64,000 nucleotides of DNA from Kroppenstedtia guangzhouensis (GTDB lineage Bacteria > Bacillota > Bacilli > Thermoactinomycetales > DSM-45169): positions 248,001 through 312,000 of the forward strand of contig NZ_BMEX01000001.1 of assembly GCF_014637345.1 (NCBI RefSeq). The letters are read 5' to 3'. Shown piece by piece: positions 51,001 through 60,700 of the stretch. Position 1 is the stretch's first letter. Every line of letters begins with the position of its first letter. The notes under the pieces were generated by a model that worked only from the letters and a program-made list of their open reading frames with translations, did not search any database and was not told where the DNA came from. Both the position numbers and the translations under genes were made by a program.

Positions 51001-51678
51001 TTAAATGTTGGGGATCCGCCAATCAATCTCCTCCATTCCCGCCTCGCTCAAGGCCCGGTTGATAGCGGAGAAGGGTCGGCTGCCGAAGAATCCCCGTTTG
51101 GCGGATAAAGGGGAAGGATGGGCCGATTCGATGATATAATGCCGTTCGGTATCGATCCATTTCTTCTTCTTTTTGGCTTGGTTTCCCCACAACACGAACA
51201 CCACCCTCCCCGGTTTCTCATTCACCTTTTGGATGATAGCATCAGTAAGGGTTTCCCATCCCTTGTTTTTATGGGAGTTGGGCTCATGAGCCCGCACCGT
51301 CAGGACGGTGTTCAGCATTAACACCCCCTGGCGCGCCCAAGGTATCAGATGTCCGTTGTTGGGAACGGGGTGTCCCAGATCTTCTTCCAATTCTTTGAAC
51401 ATGTTTTTCAGGGAGGGGGGCAGTGGAACCCCGGGGCGTACGGAAAAGGAGAGTCCGTGGGCCTGTCCCTCGTTGTGGTAAGGATCCTGTCCGAGTAACA
51501 GCACTTTTACCTGCTCATATGGTGTTAAAGCCAGGGCGGAGAAAAGATCCTCCTCCGGTGGATAAACCGGGTATTGTTTTCTCTCGTTCTCCAAAAATGT
51601 TTTCAATTCCAGCAGATAGGTCTGTTTCAACTCTTCCGCCAACACTTGCTGCCAGTCCTGCGGCAGTACAAAGGCCAT
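51001..51678 (-). CDS. ung: Uracil-DNA glycosylase
   Basis: A 225-residue family 1 UNG. Catalytic water-activating motif VLLLGQDPYHNEGQAHGLSFS and the minor-groove loop AHPSPLSAKRGFFGSRPFS are both complete; LNTVLTVRAHEPNSH lies between. It removes uracil from DNA at the start of base excision repair. Length is normal. The proBA promoter lies just beyond its stop codon. Confidence 0.96.
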   Translation of the reverse strand: MAFVLPQDWQQVLAEELKQTYLLELKTFLENERKQYPVYPPEEDLFSALALTPYEQVKVLLLGQDPYHNEGQAHGLSFSVRPGVPLPPSLKNMFKELEEDLGHPVPNNGHLIPWARQGVLMLNTVLTVRAHEPNSHKNKGWETLTDAIIQKVNEKPGRVVFVLWGNQAKKKKKWIDTERHYIIESAHPSPLSAKRGFFGSRPFSAINRALSEAGMEEIDWRIPNI

Positions 51679-51857
51679 TTATTTACCCTCCGATCGAAAA
51701 ATGATTTGTTCCACATCTTAGTAACGACTTCTGTGGCGGGAATGATTTCCTCTATTTTATTAAATCACAGGAAAGTGTGAAGTTCCCAACCTTTTTTAAA
51801 AGGAGTTGGAGAGGACTATCCGGGAGTGACCGTACATTCTGGGAAAGAACCGATTAA

Positions 51858-51867
51858 TGAGCGCTCA
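51858..51867. promoter_or_regulatory. Short palindrome upstream of the thiolase gene
   Basis: TGAGCGCTCA within ATTAATGAGCGCTCAAATT. It has the TGA-N4-TCA core of FadR boxes but poor outer matches; it lies 35 bp before the -35 of the thiolase promoter. Confidence 0.3.
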
Positions 51868-51901
51868 AATTGGCCATTTTTCGGGAGGGAATTTGATCGG
51901 T

Positions 51902-51931
51902 TTGGCATCCCCTCTCTCCGAATAGTATGAT
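51902..51931 (+). promoter_or_regulatory. Promoter of the thiolase gene
   Basis: TTGGCA at 51902-51907, an 18-bp spacer and TATGAT at 51926-51931. Confidence 0.55.
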
Positions 51932-51973
51932 GGTTGGGAAGGTATTTTAATAGTTTTTCAGGAGGGATCGGAG

Positions 51974-53152
51974 ATGACGGAGGTTTTGATCGTCGATGGT
52001 GCACGGACCCCCTTTGGCTCCTTTGGCGGGGCCTTGCGGGAAGTGTCAGCGGAAGAACTGGGCTTGGTTGCGGCAAAGGAGGCGATCCGGCGGGCGGGCT
52101 TTGAAGCGTCTCAGGTGGACAACGTGGTGCTGGGAAACGTGATTCAGAGCCACAAGGGAGCTCCTTACCTGGCCCGGCATGTGGCTCTCCGGGCGGGTGT
52201 CCCCATTGAGACTCCGGCGCTGGTGGTCAACCGCCTCTGCGGCTCGGGCTTGCAGGCGGTGATCTCCGGGGCTCAATCGGTGAAATTGGGGGAATCGGAG
52301 GTGAGCTTGGCGGGGGGGGCCGAAAATATGAGTCAGGCTCCCTATGTCCTGCGTCAGGCTCGTTGGGGAATGAAGATGGGGGAAGGAGAGTTGGCGGACA
52401 CCCTGTCGGAGACTCTGAGTGACAAGCTGTGCGGCATTGGAATGGGGATCACCGCGGAAAACTTGGCTGAACAGTATTCCATTTCCCGGGAAGAGCAGGA
52501 TGAGTTTGCATTTTTGAGTCAACAGCGTGCCGCAGCGGCAGCTGACAGCGGTCGCTTGTCCGAAGAGATTGCATCGGTCACGATCCAGGGAAGAAAAGGG
52601 GAGAAGGTGATCTCGAAGGATGAACACATCCGGCGGGATACGACCCGGGAAAAGCTCGCCCACTTAAATCCGGTGTTCAAGAGGGGAGGGACCGTCACCG
52701 CAGGTAATTCCAGCGGAATCAACGATGGGGCCGCCTGTTTGATTCTCGCTTCCGAAAAGGCGGTCCAAAGGCAGGAGGTCTCGCCGATTGGACGGATAGT
52801 CAGCTGGGCTGTCCGTGGGGTGGAGCCCAGTATCATGGGGATCGGTCCGGCGCCGGCATCACGGCTGGCCCTGGAACGGGCGGGGTTGACGCTGGAGGAG
52901 ATAGACCTGATCGAAATCAATGAAGCCTTCGCCGCCCAATATTTGGCGGTAGAGAAGGAGTTGGGTCTCAACCGGGAGATCGTCAATGTGAATGGAGGTG
53001 CCATCGCTCTGGGGCACCCCGTCGGTGCCAGCGGAACGAGGATTCTACTGTCACTCCTTTATGAGCTGAGGCGCCGGGGAAAAAAGTACGGTTTAGCCTC
53101 TCTCTGTATCGGGGGCGGACAGGGGATCGCTCTGGTGGTGGAGGCTCTTTGA
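51974..53152 (+). CDS. Acetyl-CoA acetyltransferase (thiolase)
   Basis: A 392-residue biosynthetic-type thiolase: DGARTPFGSFGGAL, nucleophile VNRLCGSGLQAV, NEAFAAQYLAVE, GHPVGASGTR and CIGGGQGIAL. It joins or splits acetoacetyl-CoA and may take part in beta-oxidation or butyrate/PHB-type metabolism. The ATG follows AGGAGGGATCGGAG. It is a single gene with its own promoter and terminator, unlike the operon thiolase at 25751, from which it differs clearly in sequence. Confidence 0.93.
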   Translation: MTEVLIVDGARTPFGSFGGALREVSAEELGLVAAKEAIRRAGFEASQVDNVVLGNVIQSHKGAPYLARHVALRAGVPIETPALVVNRLCGSGLQAVISGAQSVKLGESEVSLAGGAENMSQAPYVLRQARWGMKMGEGELADTLSETLSDKLCGIGMGITAENLAEQYSISREEQDEFAFLSQQRAAAAADSGRLSEEIASVTIQGRKGEKVISKDEHIRRDTTREKLAHLNPVFKRGGTVTAGNSSGINDGAACLILASEKAVQRQEVSPIGRIVSWAVRGVEPSIMGIGPAPASRLALERAGLTLEEIDLIEINEAFAAQYLAVEKELGLNREIVNVNGGAIALGHPVGASGTRILLSLLYELRRRGKKYGLASLCIGGGQGIALVVEAL

Positions 53153-53160
53153 CATTTTTT

Positions 53161-53204
53161 GCGAAAGACCCTCCGCCTGGATTGGCGGGAGGTCTTTCGC
53201 TTTT
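53161..53204 (+). terminator. Intrinsic terminator after the thiolase gene
   Basis: GCGAAAGACC...GGTCTTTCGC with an inner CCGCC/GGCGG pairing and TTTT. Confidence 0.85.
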
Positions 53205-53518
53205 GATGATTCCGGTCGAACGTGGATTATCTGGGCGTGTGCATTTATTTCTAGTTGGAGTGAGTGGATCGCAGGAGGAATCCTGAGGGGATTTGCTGGA
53301 TGACTGTGGAGTGGCAAACGATATTGAATGTGTCTTTGGAAAGGGAATAGGGGTGACAACAGCCTTGCCTGTGGCTGGAAGTCTGGCAGGAAGGACGGGG
53401 CCTCTCCCCGGGTTGAATCTTATCTCACCCCTTGGGTGGAGCCTCTGATTATTTTCGGGTTTTCAATTGGCCGCTGGGGGCGATCGGATTTTTCCTTTTT
53501 CTGATAGAATGAAGCCAT
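53205..53518. other. Intergenic region
   Basis: About 310 bases between the thiolase terminator and the LysR gene end; no gene or repeat recognised. Confidence 0.4.
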
Positions 53519-54424
53519 CTAACTACGAAATCGGTCCAGATTGGAGAAAAACTCCTGCAAAAACTGATGAAACAACTTTTCCGAGGGAGGAAGTTCGCGG
53601 TTTTTGGGGATGATGATCCCCACTGTGCGCGTCAGTTCCGGTTCGCTGATCGGGATTTTCACTGTGGTTCGGGGGATGCTTTCCATCAGGGTGATCTCAG
53701 GCAACAGGGTCACCCCGAGACCGGCGGCGACCAATCCCTTGATGGCATCAATATCTTCCCCCTCAAAGGAGATGTCGGGGGTAAAGCCCATCTGTTGGCA
53801 AGCGTTTACCACCAGCCGGTTCAAAACAAAGCCGGAGGGAAACAGGACGAAGGACTGATTCCGCAGTTGATCCAAGCGCAGGAGAGGTTGATCAGACAGC
53901 TCGTGTCCGATGGGGAGAAGCGCGACCAGTTTCTCGGAAAAAAAGACCTCACCCGCAAACTCCTTCTCATCGGTGGGGACAGGGGCCACCATGGCCAATT
54001 CCACCTCGCCGCGCACGAGGTCGTGAATCAGTTGGCGGGAGGATCCCTGTCGCAATTGAAAGTTGATATGAGGATATTTGGCCCGGAAGGCGGAAATGAC
54101 CCGGGGCAGAATATGGGAAGCCATGCTGCTGGGGAAGCCGAGCCGGATCGTTCCCCGTTCCGGATCGAGAAACTCCTTGATTTCCACCTGGGCCTTTTCA
54201 ATCGCCAAGATCGCCTTTTCCGCGTGCTCCTGAAAAATCCGTCCGATCGTGGTCAGCCGCACGTTTCTCCCTTCCCGAAGCAAAAGTTGAACTCCCAATT
54301 CCGCTTCCAGATTGGCAATTTGCCGACTCACCGCCGATTGGGCGACATGTAGGGCATTGGCCGCTTCGGTGACGTGTTCCCGTTTGGCCACTTCGATGAA
54401 GTATTGAATTTGCCTGAGCTCCAT
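53519..54424 (-). CDS. gltC: LysR family transcriptional regulator, GltC-like
   Basis: A 301-residue LysR regulator. The winged-helix N-terminus MELRQIQYFIEVAKREHVTE, followed by AANALHVAQSAVSRQIANLE, and the later segments RGTIRLGFPSSMASHILP and SFEGEDIDAIKGLVAAGLG are strikingly like Bacillus GltC, which activates glutamate synthase genes and senses 2-oxoglutarate/glutamate. gltAB is not in the window, so the symbol is provisional. ATG 54424 follows GGAGG. It is divergent from the HD hydrolase gene. Confidence 0.85.
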   Translation of the reverse strand: MELRQIQYFIEVAKREHVTEAANALHVAQSAVSRQIANLEAELGVQLLLREGRNVRLTTIGRIFQEHAEKAILAIEKAQVEIKEFLDPERGTIRLGFPSSMASHILPRVISAFRAKYPHINFQLRQGSSRQLIHDLVRGEVELAMVAPVPTDEKEFAGEVFFSEKLVALLPIGHELSDQPLLRLDQLRNQSFVLFPSGFVLNRLVVNACQQMGFTPDISFEGEDIDAIKGLVAAGLGVTLLPEITLMESIPRTTVKIPISEPELTRTVGIIIPKNRELPPSEKLFHQFLQEFFSNLDRFRS

Positions 54425-54562
54425 CTGTTTAACCTCCGGTCTCATCCATATCAATCTGAGAATATTATGGACATCTAAGAGACATTGTTGCTATGGATCA
54501 GTGCCTTTAAGGGTAACAAATCGGGGGATAATGCGCAACCATCCAGGGAGTGAGGTCTGTCT

Positions 54563-55231
54563 ATGGATCAACAGATCGAAAAGACCATCCATTATGTCAA
54601 AAGAGAAATGATGAGTCAGGATGGAAGCCACGACTGGTTTCACGTAGAGCGTGTGTGGCAAAATTCAATTTGGATCGGCAGCAAGGAAGGGGGCGATCAG
54701 GATGTGATTCAGCTCGCCGCGTTATTACATGATATCGCCGATTGGAAGTATCATGACGGCAATGAACAAGCGGGTCCCAAAAAGGCACAGAGTTGGCTGG
54801 AACAACTTCAGATGGATTCATCCATCGTCAATCATGTCTGTGAAATCATTCAGGATTTATCCTTTAAGGGAGCCGGGGCCTCCACAGTCATGAGCACGAA
54901 AGAAGGAATGATTGTACAAGATGCTGATCGGTTGGACGCCATAGGTGCTGTGGGGATTGCGCGTGCTTTCACCTACGGCGGGTATAAAAAACAGGAGATC
55001 TACAATCCCGAGGTGTTGCCCAAACTTCATCAATCATTCGAGGAGTATAAGCAAAGCCAAACAACCACATTGAATCATTTTTATGAAAAGCTCCTTTTGT
55101 TAAAGGACCGGATGAATACAGCCACAGCCAAGGCGCTTGCTGAAGAGAGGCATAAATTTATGATTTATTTTCTGAACACCCTCCAAAAGGAGTGTGGTCT
55201 GAACTTACCTGTGATGGATTTTGAATCATAA
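54563..55231 (+). CDS. HD-domain phosphohydrolase (YpgQ/YedJ-like)
   Basis: A 222-residue HD-superfamily enzyme: metal-binding His in GSHDWFHVERVW, the HD pair in LAALLHDIADWKY, and VQDADRLDAIGAVGIARAFTYGG, typical of the YpgQ/YedJ group. Bacillus YpgQ hydrolyses nucleoside triphosphates with Mn. The ATG at 54563 follows GTGAGGTCTGTCT. Divergent from the LysR gene; the 138-bp gap must contain both promoters. Confidence 0.88.
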   Translation: MDQQIEKTIHYVKREMMSQDGSHDWFHVERVWQNSIWIGSKEGGDQDVIQLAALLHDIADWKYHDGNEQAGPKKAQSWLEQLQMDSSIVNHVCEIIQDLSFKGAGASTVMSTKEGMIVQDADRLDAIGAVGIARAFTYGGYKKQEIYNPEVLPKLHQSFEEYKQSQTTTLNHFYEKLLLLKDRMNTATAKALAEERHKFMIYFLNTLQKECGLNLPVMDFES

Positions 55232-55457
55232 TTTTCTCCAGGACTGTGCTCGCTCTTGGGACCGGCTTCTGCAATCTCAATCGTCGCCCGATCATAGTCT
55301 GAGATCCAATCAGTGTCATTTTTTCATTCCATGTCTGTAGAGGACTTGCCGATCCGATGACTTTGGATGACTGCGGTTGTAATCATGGAAAAGCACTCTC
55401 CGGTTATGTATGGTGACCAATTCTCTCGGGATGGGGATGTGATCCAGGCGTTATCCT

Positions 55458-55854
55458 TCACCTCACAGCGGGAGCGGAGAAAAATTGGCACACTGTTTCC
55501 AGAAACTTTTCAGTCTCTTCCAGGAAGGACCAGTGATCCGAATGTTCAAAAACGACCATTTTCGCAGGACAACCAGGGAAGAAGTGTTGTTTGCAAATCT
55601 TCAGGACTGATCGGATCGTATCTGCCCTGAACGATTTCGATCGAGAGATTCCCCAGTTGTGAAAGACTCTCTGTCAGGTCGTAACGGCGGAGAATGTCGG
55701 CGCAAAGCGCTTCGTTCACCTCCGGTGAGATCTTCGTCTGTGTCAACCGGAGAAACAGGATGGGCTCTCCTTCACCGAGGATCTTCACATAAATGGGAAT
55801 CCCAGCTATATTCAGGAACTCTTCGGCTGTCTTGATTTTTGTTCTCCTTTCCAC
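55458..55854 (-). pseudogene. Alpha/beta hydrolase with internal deletion and frameshift
   Basis: The frame begins like a hydrolase (NIAGIPIYVKILGEGEPILFL) but jumps directly to the C-terminal third (ISPEVNEALCADILRRYD, IEIVQGRYDPISPEDL); the cap and the nucleophile elbow, roughly 150 or more residues, are gone. After ENGRF a frameshift separates the end, VFEHSDHWSFLEETEKFL, which carries the catalytic His, from the main frame. The gene is therefore inactive. It resembles prolyl-iminopeptidase-type hydrolases. Confidence 0.7.
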
Positions 55855-55974
55855 GCAAAAAAGGCTCCCACCGAATGTGGAACTTTTTAACAGGATCGAA
55901 AATGTAAGGTCGTGGACACTTGTTATTTCTCCACAGGACGTGGGTTCTCCTCCAGTTTCCTTTTCATATGGGGG

Positions 55975-56307
55975 TCAAACCTCTTCCGCATCCAGAATGA
56001 GGGAGAATGGGATGAGTTGACGGCCTTCGTCACTGCCCAGGAGGATCCATCTTTCGGTGGGGTTGATTTTGATAACGGTTCCGCCGGTTTTCCGGGGTCC
56101 GTACTTGCTGGCATAGGTGATCCGGACCGGCTTTTTGTCCAGACAGGAACGCTCGATCTTGCGCCCGATCGTCTCCAATGCATCAGGATCCAGCTCAGGG
56201 GGGCGATATTCTTCCTGTCTGCGCCGCTCCCGCCGCAGGCGTTCTTCATGTTCGGGAAGGATCATCCGATGACCTTCCCACAGTTTATTTCCGCGCTCCA
56301 AAGCCAC
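55975..56307 (-). CDS. YolD-like family protein
   Basis: A 110-residue protein matching the YolD family: ILPEHEERLRRERRRQEE, PPELDPDALETIGRKIERS, then a small beta domain VRITYASKYGPRKTGGTVIKI and LIPFSLILDAEEV. YolD proteins usually sit next to a Y-family DNA polymerase (UvrX/YqjW) in SOS operons. No polymerase gene is adjacent here. GTG 56307 is preceded by GAGGTGAGAGGA. Confidence 0.8.
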   Translation of the reverse strand: MALERGNKLWEGHRMILPEHEERLRRERRRQEEYRPPELDPDALETIGRKIERSCLDKKPVRITYASKYGPRKTGGTVIKINPTERWILLGSDEGRQLIPFSLILDAEEV

Positions 56308-56485
56308 TTCCTCTCACCTCTGATTCCATCATACACGAACGTATATTCGCTTATAATCTGTAAATGTTGGAAAGCGGAGTTGCATAATATACTGAAATAT
56401 AAAAATATATTGCATTAAAGCGCTTTCACCATTAAGATTCACTGAAAGGGCTCATATTTTGACCTGCTAAAAGGAGGAGTTGCCC

Positions 56486-57550
56486 ATGAGCAACCAATAT
56501 ATGATGACAGGCTACCCGGGGTTTATTGCCGGGCGGCTGTTCCGTGCATTGGCTGAGAGGGATCCCTCTGCTTCCTTTGTCTTTCTCGTTCATCCGAGTC
56601 AATTGGAGAAGGCCCGAGAGTTGACGGAAGCGGAAGAGAGGGTTCGTCTCTTGGTGGGAGATATCACCCGGGAGGGTCTGGGACTGTCGGCGGAAGAACT
56701 GCCTGCGCTGCGGGAGAGCATCACCCATTTCTTTCATCTGGCGGCGATCTATGATCTGGCGGTTCCCAGGGAGGCAGCCTATACGGTCAATGTCATTGGA
56801 ACGGAGCATGTCAACCGGTTTGTCAGCACCTTGAAACATCTGAAACGGTATATCTATTTCAGCACTGCATATGTTTCCGGCAATCGGACCGGGATTGTGA
56901 AAGAGGATGAGTTGGACTGTGGACAGGGATTTAAAAATCACTACGAGGCGACGAAATTTGAAGCAGAAAAACGGGTGGCGGCCCTGAAGGATGTTCCCTG
57001 CACGATCATCCGACCGGGGGTGGTGGTGGGCGACTCCCAAACGGGGGAGACGGTCAAATTTGACGGTCCGTATTTTGTAATGCGGTTTCTGGATGGGATG
57101 GGGAATCTGCCGGTTCCCTATGTCGGTAAAGGGAGCAATCCATTCAATATCGTTCCTGTGGACTATATCCTGAAAGCAACGGTTTGGCTGGCCCATGCGG
57201 AGAAAGGGGCCAACCGGACATTCCATCTGACGGATCCCTCTCCTTACACCGCCCGGGAGGTATATCGTATGATCTGTGAAGAACTTCGGGGGAAAGCACC
57301 CTCCTACACCATTCCCGGAAAGGTGGCGGATTGGTTGATGTCCATTCCCCCGGTCCGAAAATTTTTCGATGTGGAGAGAGAATCCATTTCTTATATGTCT
57401 GAACAGTCCGAGTACGATTGCAGCCAGGCAGTTTCCGTGTTGGCGGAGGGGGGGATCCGTTGTCCCGACCTTGCTTCTTACTTGCCGACACTGGTCCGTT
57501 ACTACAAAGAACACCGGGAAGATCCGGACAAAAAAATTCTGATTCGCTGA
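56486..57550 (+). CDS. Extended SDR / thioester-reductase-like NAD(P)-dependent oxidoreductase
   Basis: A 354-residue extended SDR: nucleotide loop TGYPGFIAGRLFRAL, strand end LVGDITREGLGLS, HLAAIYDLAV, active site FSTAYVSGNR with NHYEATKFEAE (YxxxK), then IIRPGVVVGDSQTG. It resembles the NAD_binding_4 reductases that act on acyl thioesters and related epimerases. The substrate is unknown; lipid or polyketide precursors are plausible. ATG 56486 follows AAAAGGAGGAG. Followed by a terminator. Confidence 0.85.
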   Translation: MSNQYMMTGYPGFIAGRLFRALAERDPSASFVFLVHPSQLEKARELTEAEERVRLLVGDITREGLGLSAEELPALRESITHFFHLAAIYDLAVPREAAYTVNVIGTEHVNRFVSTLKHLKRYIYFSTAYVSGNRTGIVKEDELDCGQGFKNHYEATKFEAEKRVAALKDVPCTIIRPGVVVGDSQTGETVKFDGPYFVMRFLDGMGNLPVPYVGKGSNPFNIVPVDYILKATVWLAHAEKGANRTFHLTDPSPYTAREVYRMICEELRGKAPSYTIPGKVADWLMSIPPVRKFFDVERESISYMSEQSEYDCSQAVSVLAEGGIRCPDLASYLPTLVRYYKEHREDPDKKILIR

Positions 57551-57657
57551 ATGGAATCTCTGATTTTTTTCGAAAGTGGACTCAAAATTCTTCTTTATTA
57601 CGAATAAATGAAGTAGGAAACAGATTCCTCTCAGTCTTTGGTCTGGTCTTTTTTCAC

Positions 57658-57684
57658 CCCGTGCCGGCAGGCGCGGGTTTTTTT
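57658..57684 (+). terminator. Intrinsic terminator after the SDR gene
   Basis: CCCGTGCC-GGCA-GGCGCGGG followed by seven Ts. Confidence 0.85.
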
Positions 57685-57776
57685 GCGGAGGAAACACATT
57701 TACTTTCCCGTCTGCTCTGGTTTAACATGAAAGTATTCTTGGTTCATTATCATGATTAAAGGGGAAACGAAGAAAC

Positions 57777-60700
57777 GTGCCTGAAACAATCATCACATCC
57801 GGGATGACTGATCGACTGGCGGAGATATACCGCCTGATGAAATTGAAAGAAGATTCCCTGCATCCGACCCGGATCCGAGATTTGATCCGGAAGAGCCGGG
57901 AGCGGGAGTTTGTGATTGCCTTTTGCGGTCATTTTTCTGCAGGCAAATCGACATTGCTCAACGAATTGTACGGGAAAAATCTATTGCCCACCAGTCCGAT
58001 TCCCACCAGTGCCAACGTGGTGAAGGTGCGGGCGGGGGAGAACCGCGTGGTTCTGACTCTCCATTCAGGGGAGCGGCGTGAATTCCGCGGCGATTATATC
58101 GATGAGGATTTGAAACGATTGTGCAAACGGGGCGACGAGGTGATTGCAATCGATATTTACCGGAGTGATGCCCCGCTGCCGGAGAGGGTTGCCCTCTTGG
58201 ACACACCGGGGGTGGACTCCACCGATGATGCTCATCAGACTGCCACGAAGTCAGCTCTTCACTTGGCGGATCTGATTTTTTACGTGATGGATTACAACCA
58301 TGTGCAATCGGAAGTCAATCTCCGGTTTATTAAGGAGCTGAGTGCACGGGGGAAACGGATCTGGCTGGTGATCAATCAGGTGGACAAGCACCGGGAGGAG
58401 GAACTCCCCTTTGACCGCTACCGGGAGCGGGTGGAGCAAACCTTTGGGAACTGGGGCTTTAAGACGGAAGGAATCTTCTACACCTCCCTGAAGCAACCCG
58501 GTCATCCGCTGAACCAGTTGCCTGTTTTGAAGAAGAAACTCCGGGAGATGATCGGGGAACGGGAGAACCTGGCGGAGGAGAGCCTCCGCCGGGAAGCGTC
58601 TCACTTGATGAGGGAATATCTGTTGGACTTGAAAGAGCGGAACCGAAAAATCATCCAGGACCGGAGGGATCACTTGGGAGAAGAGATCCCATCCTTGAAA
58701 GAATTGGACCGAAAACTGCAACTGAACCGGGAGGAGAGGAAGCGGTTGTCCCAAGAACGGGACGGGATGGAAGCGGAGTTTCTCGAAGGCTTGGAGGAAA
58801 TTCTCGCCAACGCATACCTGATGCCTTATGAAAACCGGGAGTGGGCACACCTTTATTTGGAAACCGTGCTGAGTCGCTTCCGGGTGGGCTGGTTGTTCTC
58901 CAGGGGAAAGACAGCCAAGGAGAAGGAACGCCGGTTCTGCATCTTTTATGACAAGTTGAAGCAGACAGTGGATACCCAGCTGGACTTTCATGTCAAGCAG
59001 TATCTCATCCAGTATTTGAAGGAGAAGGGGCTGTATACCGAGGAACGGGGGGAAGCCGTCTACGAATTGGAGAGTCCGCTGGATCCGAATTGGCTGAAGG
59101 AGACGGTCCGGGAGGGTGCCGGGCTCACCGGGGACTATCTGCTCAAGTACACCGGAGATTTGGCCGATCGGATCAAACGGGAAGTTCGGCGGCAGGCGAA
59201 GGAATATTTCGATTCGGTATCCACTCCGCTTTTGGAACGGATTCAGGCCGACATGGCCGGGGCGGAGGAAGAAGGGGACCGATTGCGGATGTTACGGGAG
59301 GCTGCCCGGGACATCGAGCAAATATTGGAGGAGGAGCAACTCCATTCAGAATGTTTGCGTCAGGTCCTGGAAGGGGAGCGGGAGCCGGAAATGGATGAAG
59401 TGACAGTGGATGCCATCTTGAATGAGGAGAGACCCATCACCTCTCAGGAGCGCTTGTTCCAAACTCCGGATTCAGGCAGGTCCGCCTCTGTGGAAGCGGA
59501 GACGCCAACCGCCGGCTCTGCCCTTTGTTCCCGGGGCTACACGGAAAAGGCGCTTCATCACTTCCGTGAGGCGGAGGAGGGGATGTCAGATGTGAAGGCT
59601 TTGGCCCCGATCCGAAGAGATTTGGCGGAAAAACGGAAGCGGGTGAAAAATCGGCGTTTCACAGTGGCTCTATTCGGAGCCTTCAGTGCAGGAAAATCCT
59701 CTTTTGCCAATGCCTTGATGGGGGAAAGTGTGCTTCCCGTTTCTCCCAATCCGACCACGGCTGCCATCAATCGAATCACGGCTCCCGATGGGGATCATGC
59801 CCATGGGGAGGTGATCATCCGGTTCAAGACGGAGACGGCCTTGTTGGATGAATTGAAACAGGTTTGGAGTCGGTTCGGCAAGGAGGTTGATTCCCTGGCA
59901 ACGGCGGTGGAGGCGATCAGGGAGCTGGAGGATCTGCCGGAGACGGACCCGGCACAGAAGACGGTCCTGCCATTTTTGCGGGCAGTGAAGCAGGGGTACA
60001 AAGAGGTGTCCGGGGGTCTGGGGAAAACCCGTCGGATGTCCCTGAAAGACTTCGGCCGTTATGTGGCTGTGGAGTCCCGTTCCTGTTTTGTGGAGCTGGC
60101 GGAACTTTATTTTGACTGTCCTCTCACCCGCCAAGGAATTACTCTGGTGGATACACCTGGGGCGGACTCCATCCACGCCCGTCATACGGAGACGGCTTTC
60201 CGCTATATCAAGGAGGCGGACGCGGTTTTGTTCGTCACCTATTACAATCATGCCTTCTCCCGGGCAGACCGTGAGTTCCTGATCCAGTTGGGACGGGTGA
60301 AGGATGCCTTTGCCATGGATAAAATGTTCTTTGTCATGAATGCCGCCGATCTGGCGGCCTCCACGGAAGAGCTGGAGGATGTGGCTATCTATCTTAAGGA
60401 GCAGCTTCTGGGATACGGAATTCGTCATCCCCGTCTGTTTGCCGTTTCCAGTCTGTTGGCCCTGCAAGGGGGAGAGCAGGGTCAACCGCCGGCAGGTTCC
60501 GGGATGGCCGCTTTTGAACAGGCGTTTGCCCGGCTTTTGAATGTCGACTTGATGTCGGTTGCCCTCCATGGGATGAAATCGGATCTGAAACGGGCTCGGG
60601 CGCTTCTGGGGAGATTGTCCGAGGATGCCCGTCAGGGAAATGAAGAAAAAAGGGAGAGAAAGGTCGCCTACGTCAAAGAACGGCAACAGGTGCTTCAGCT

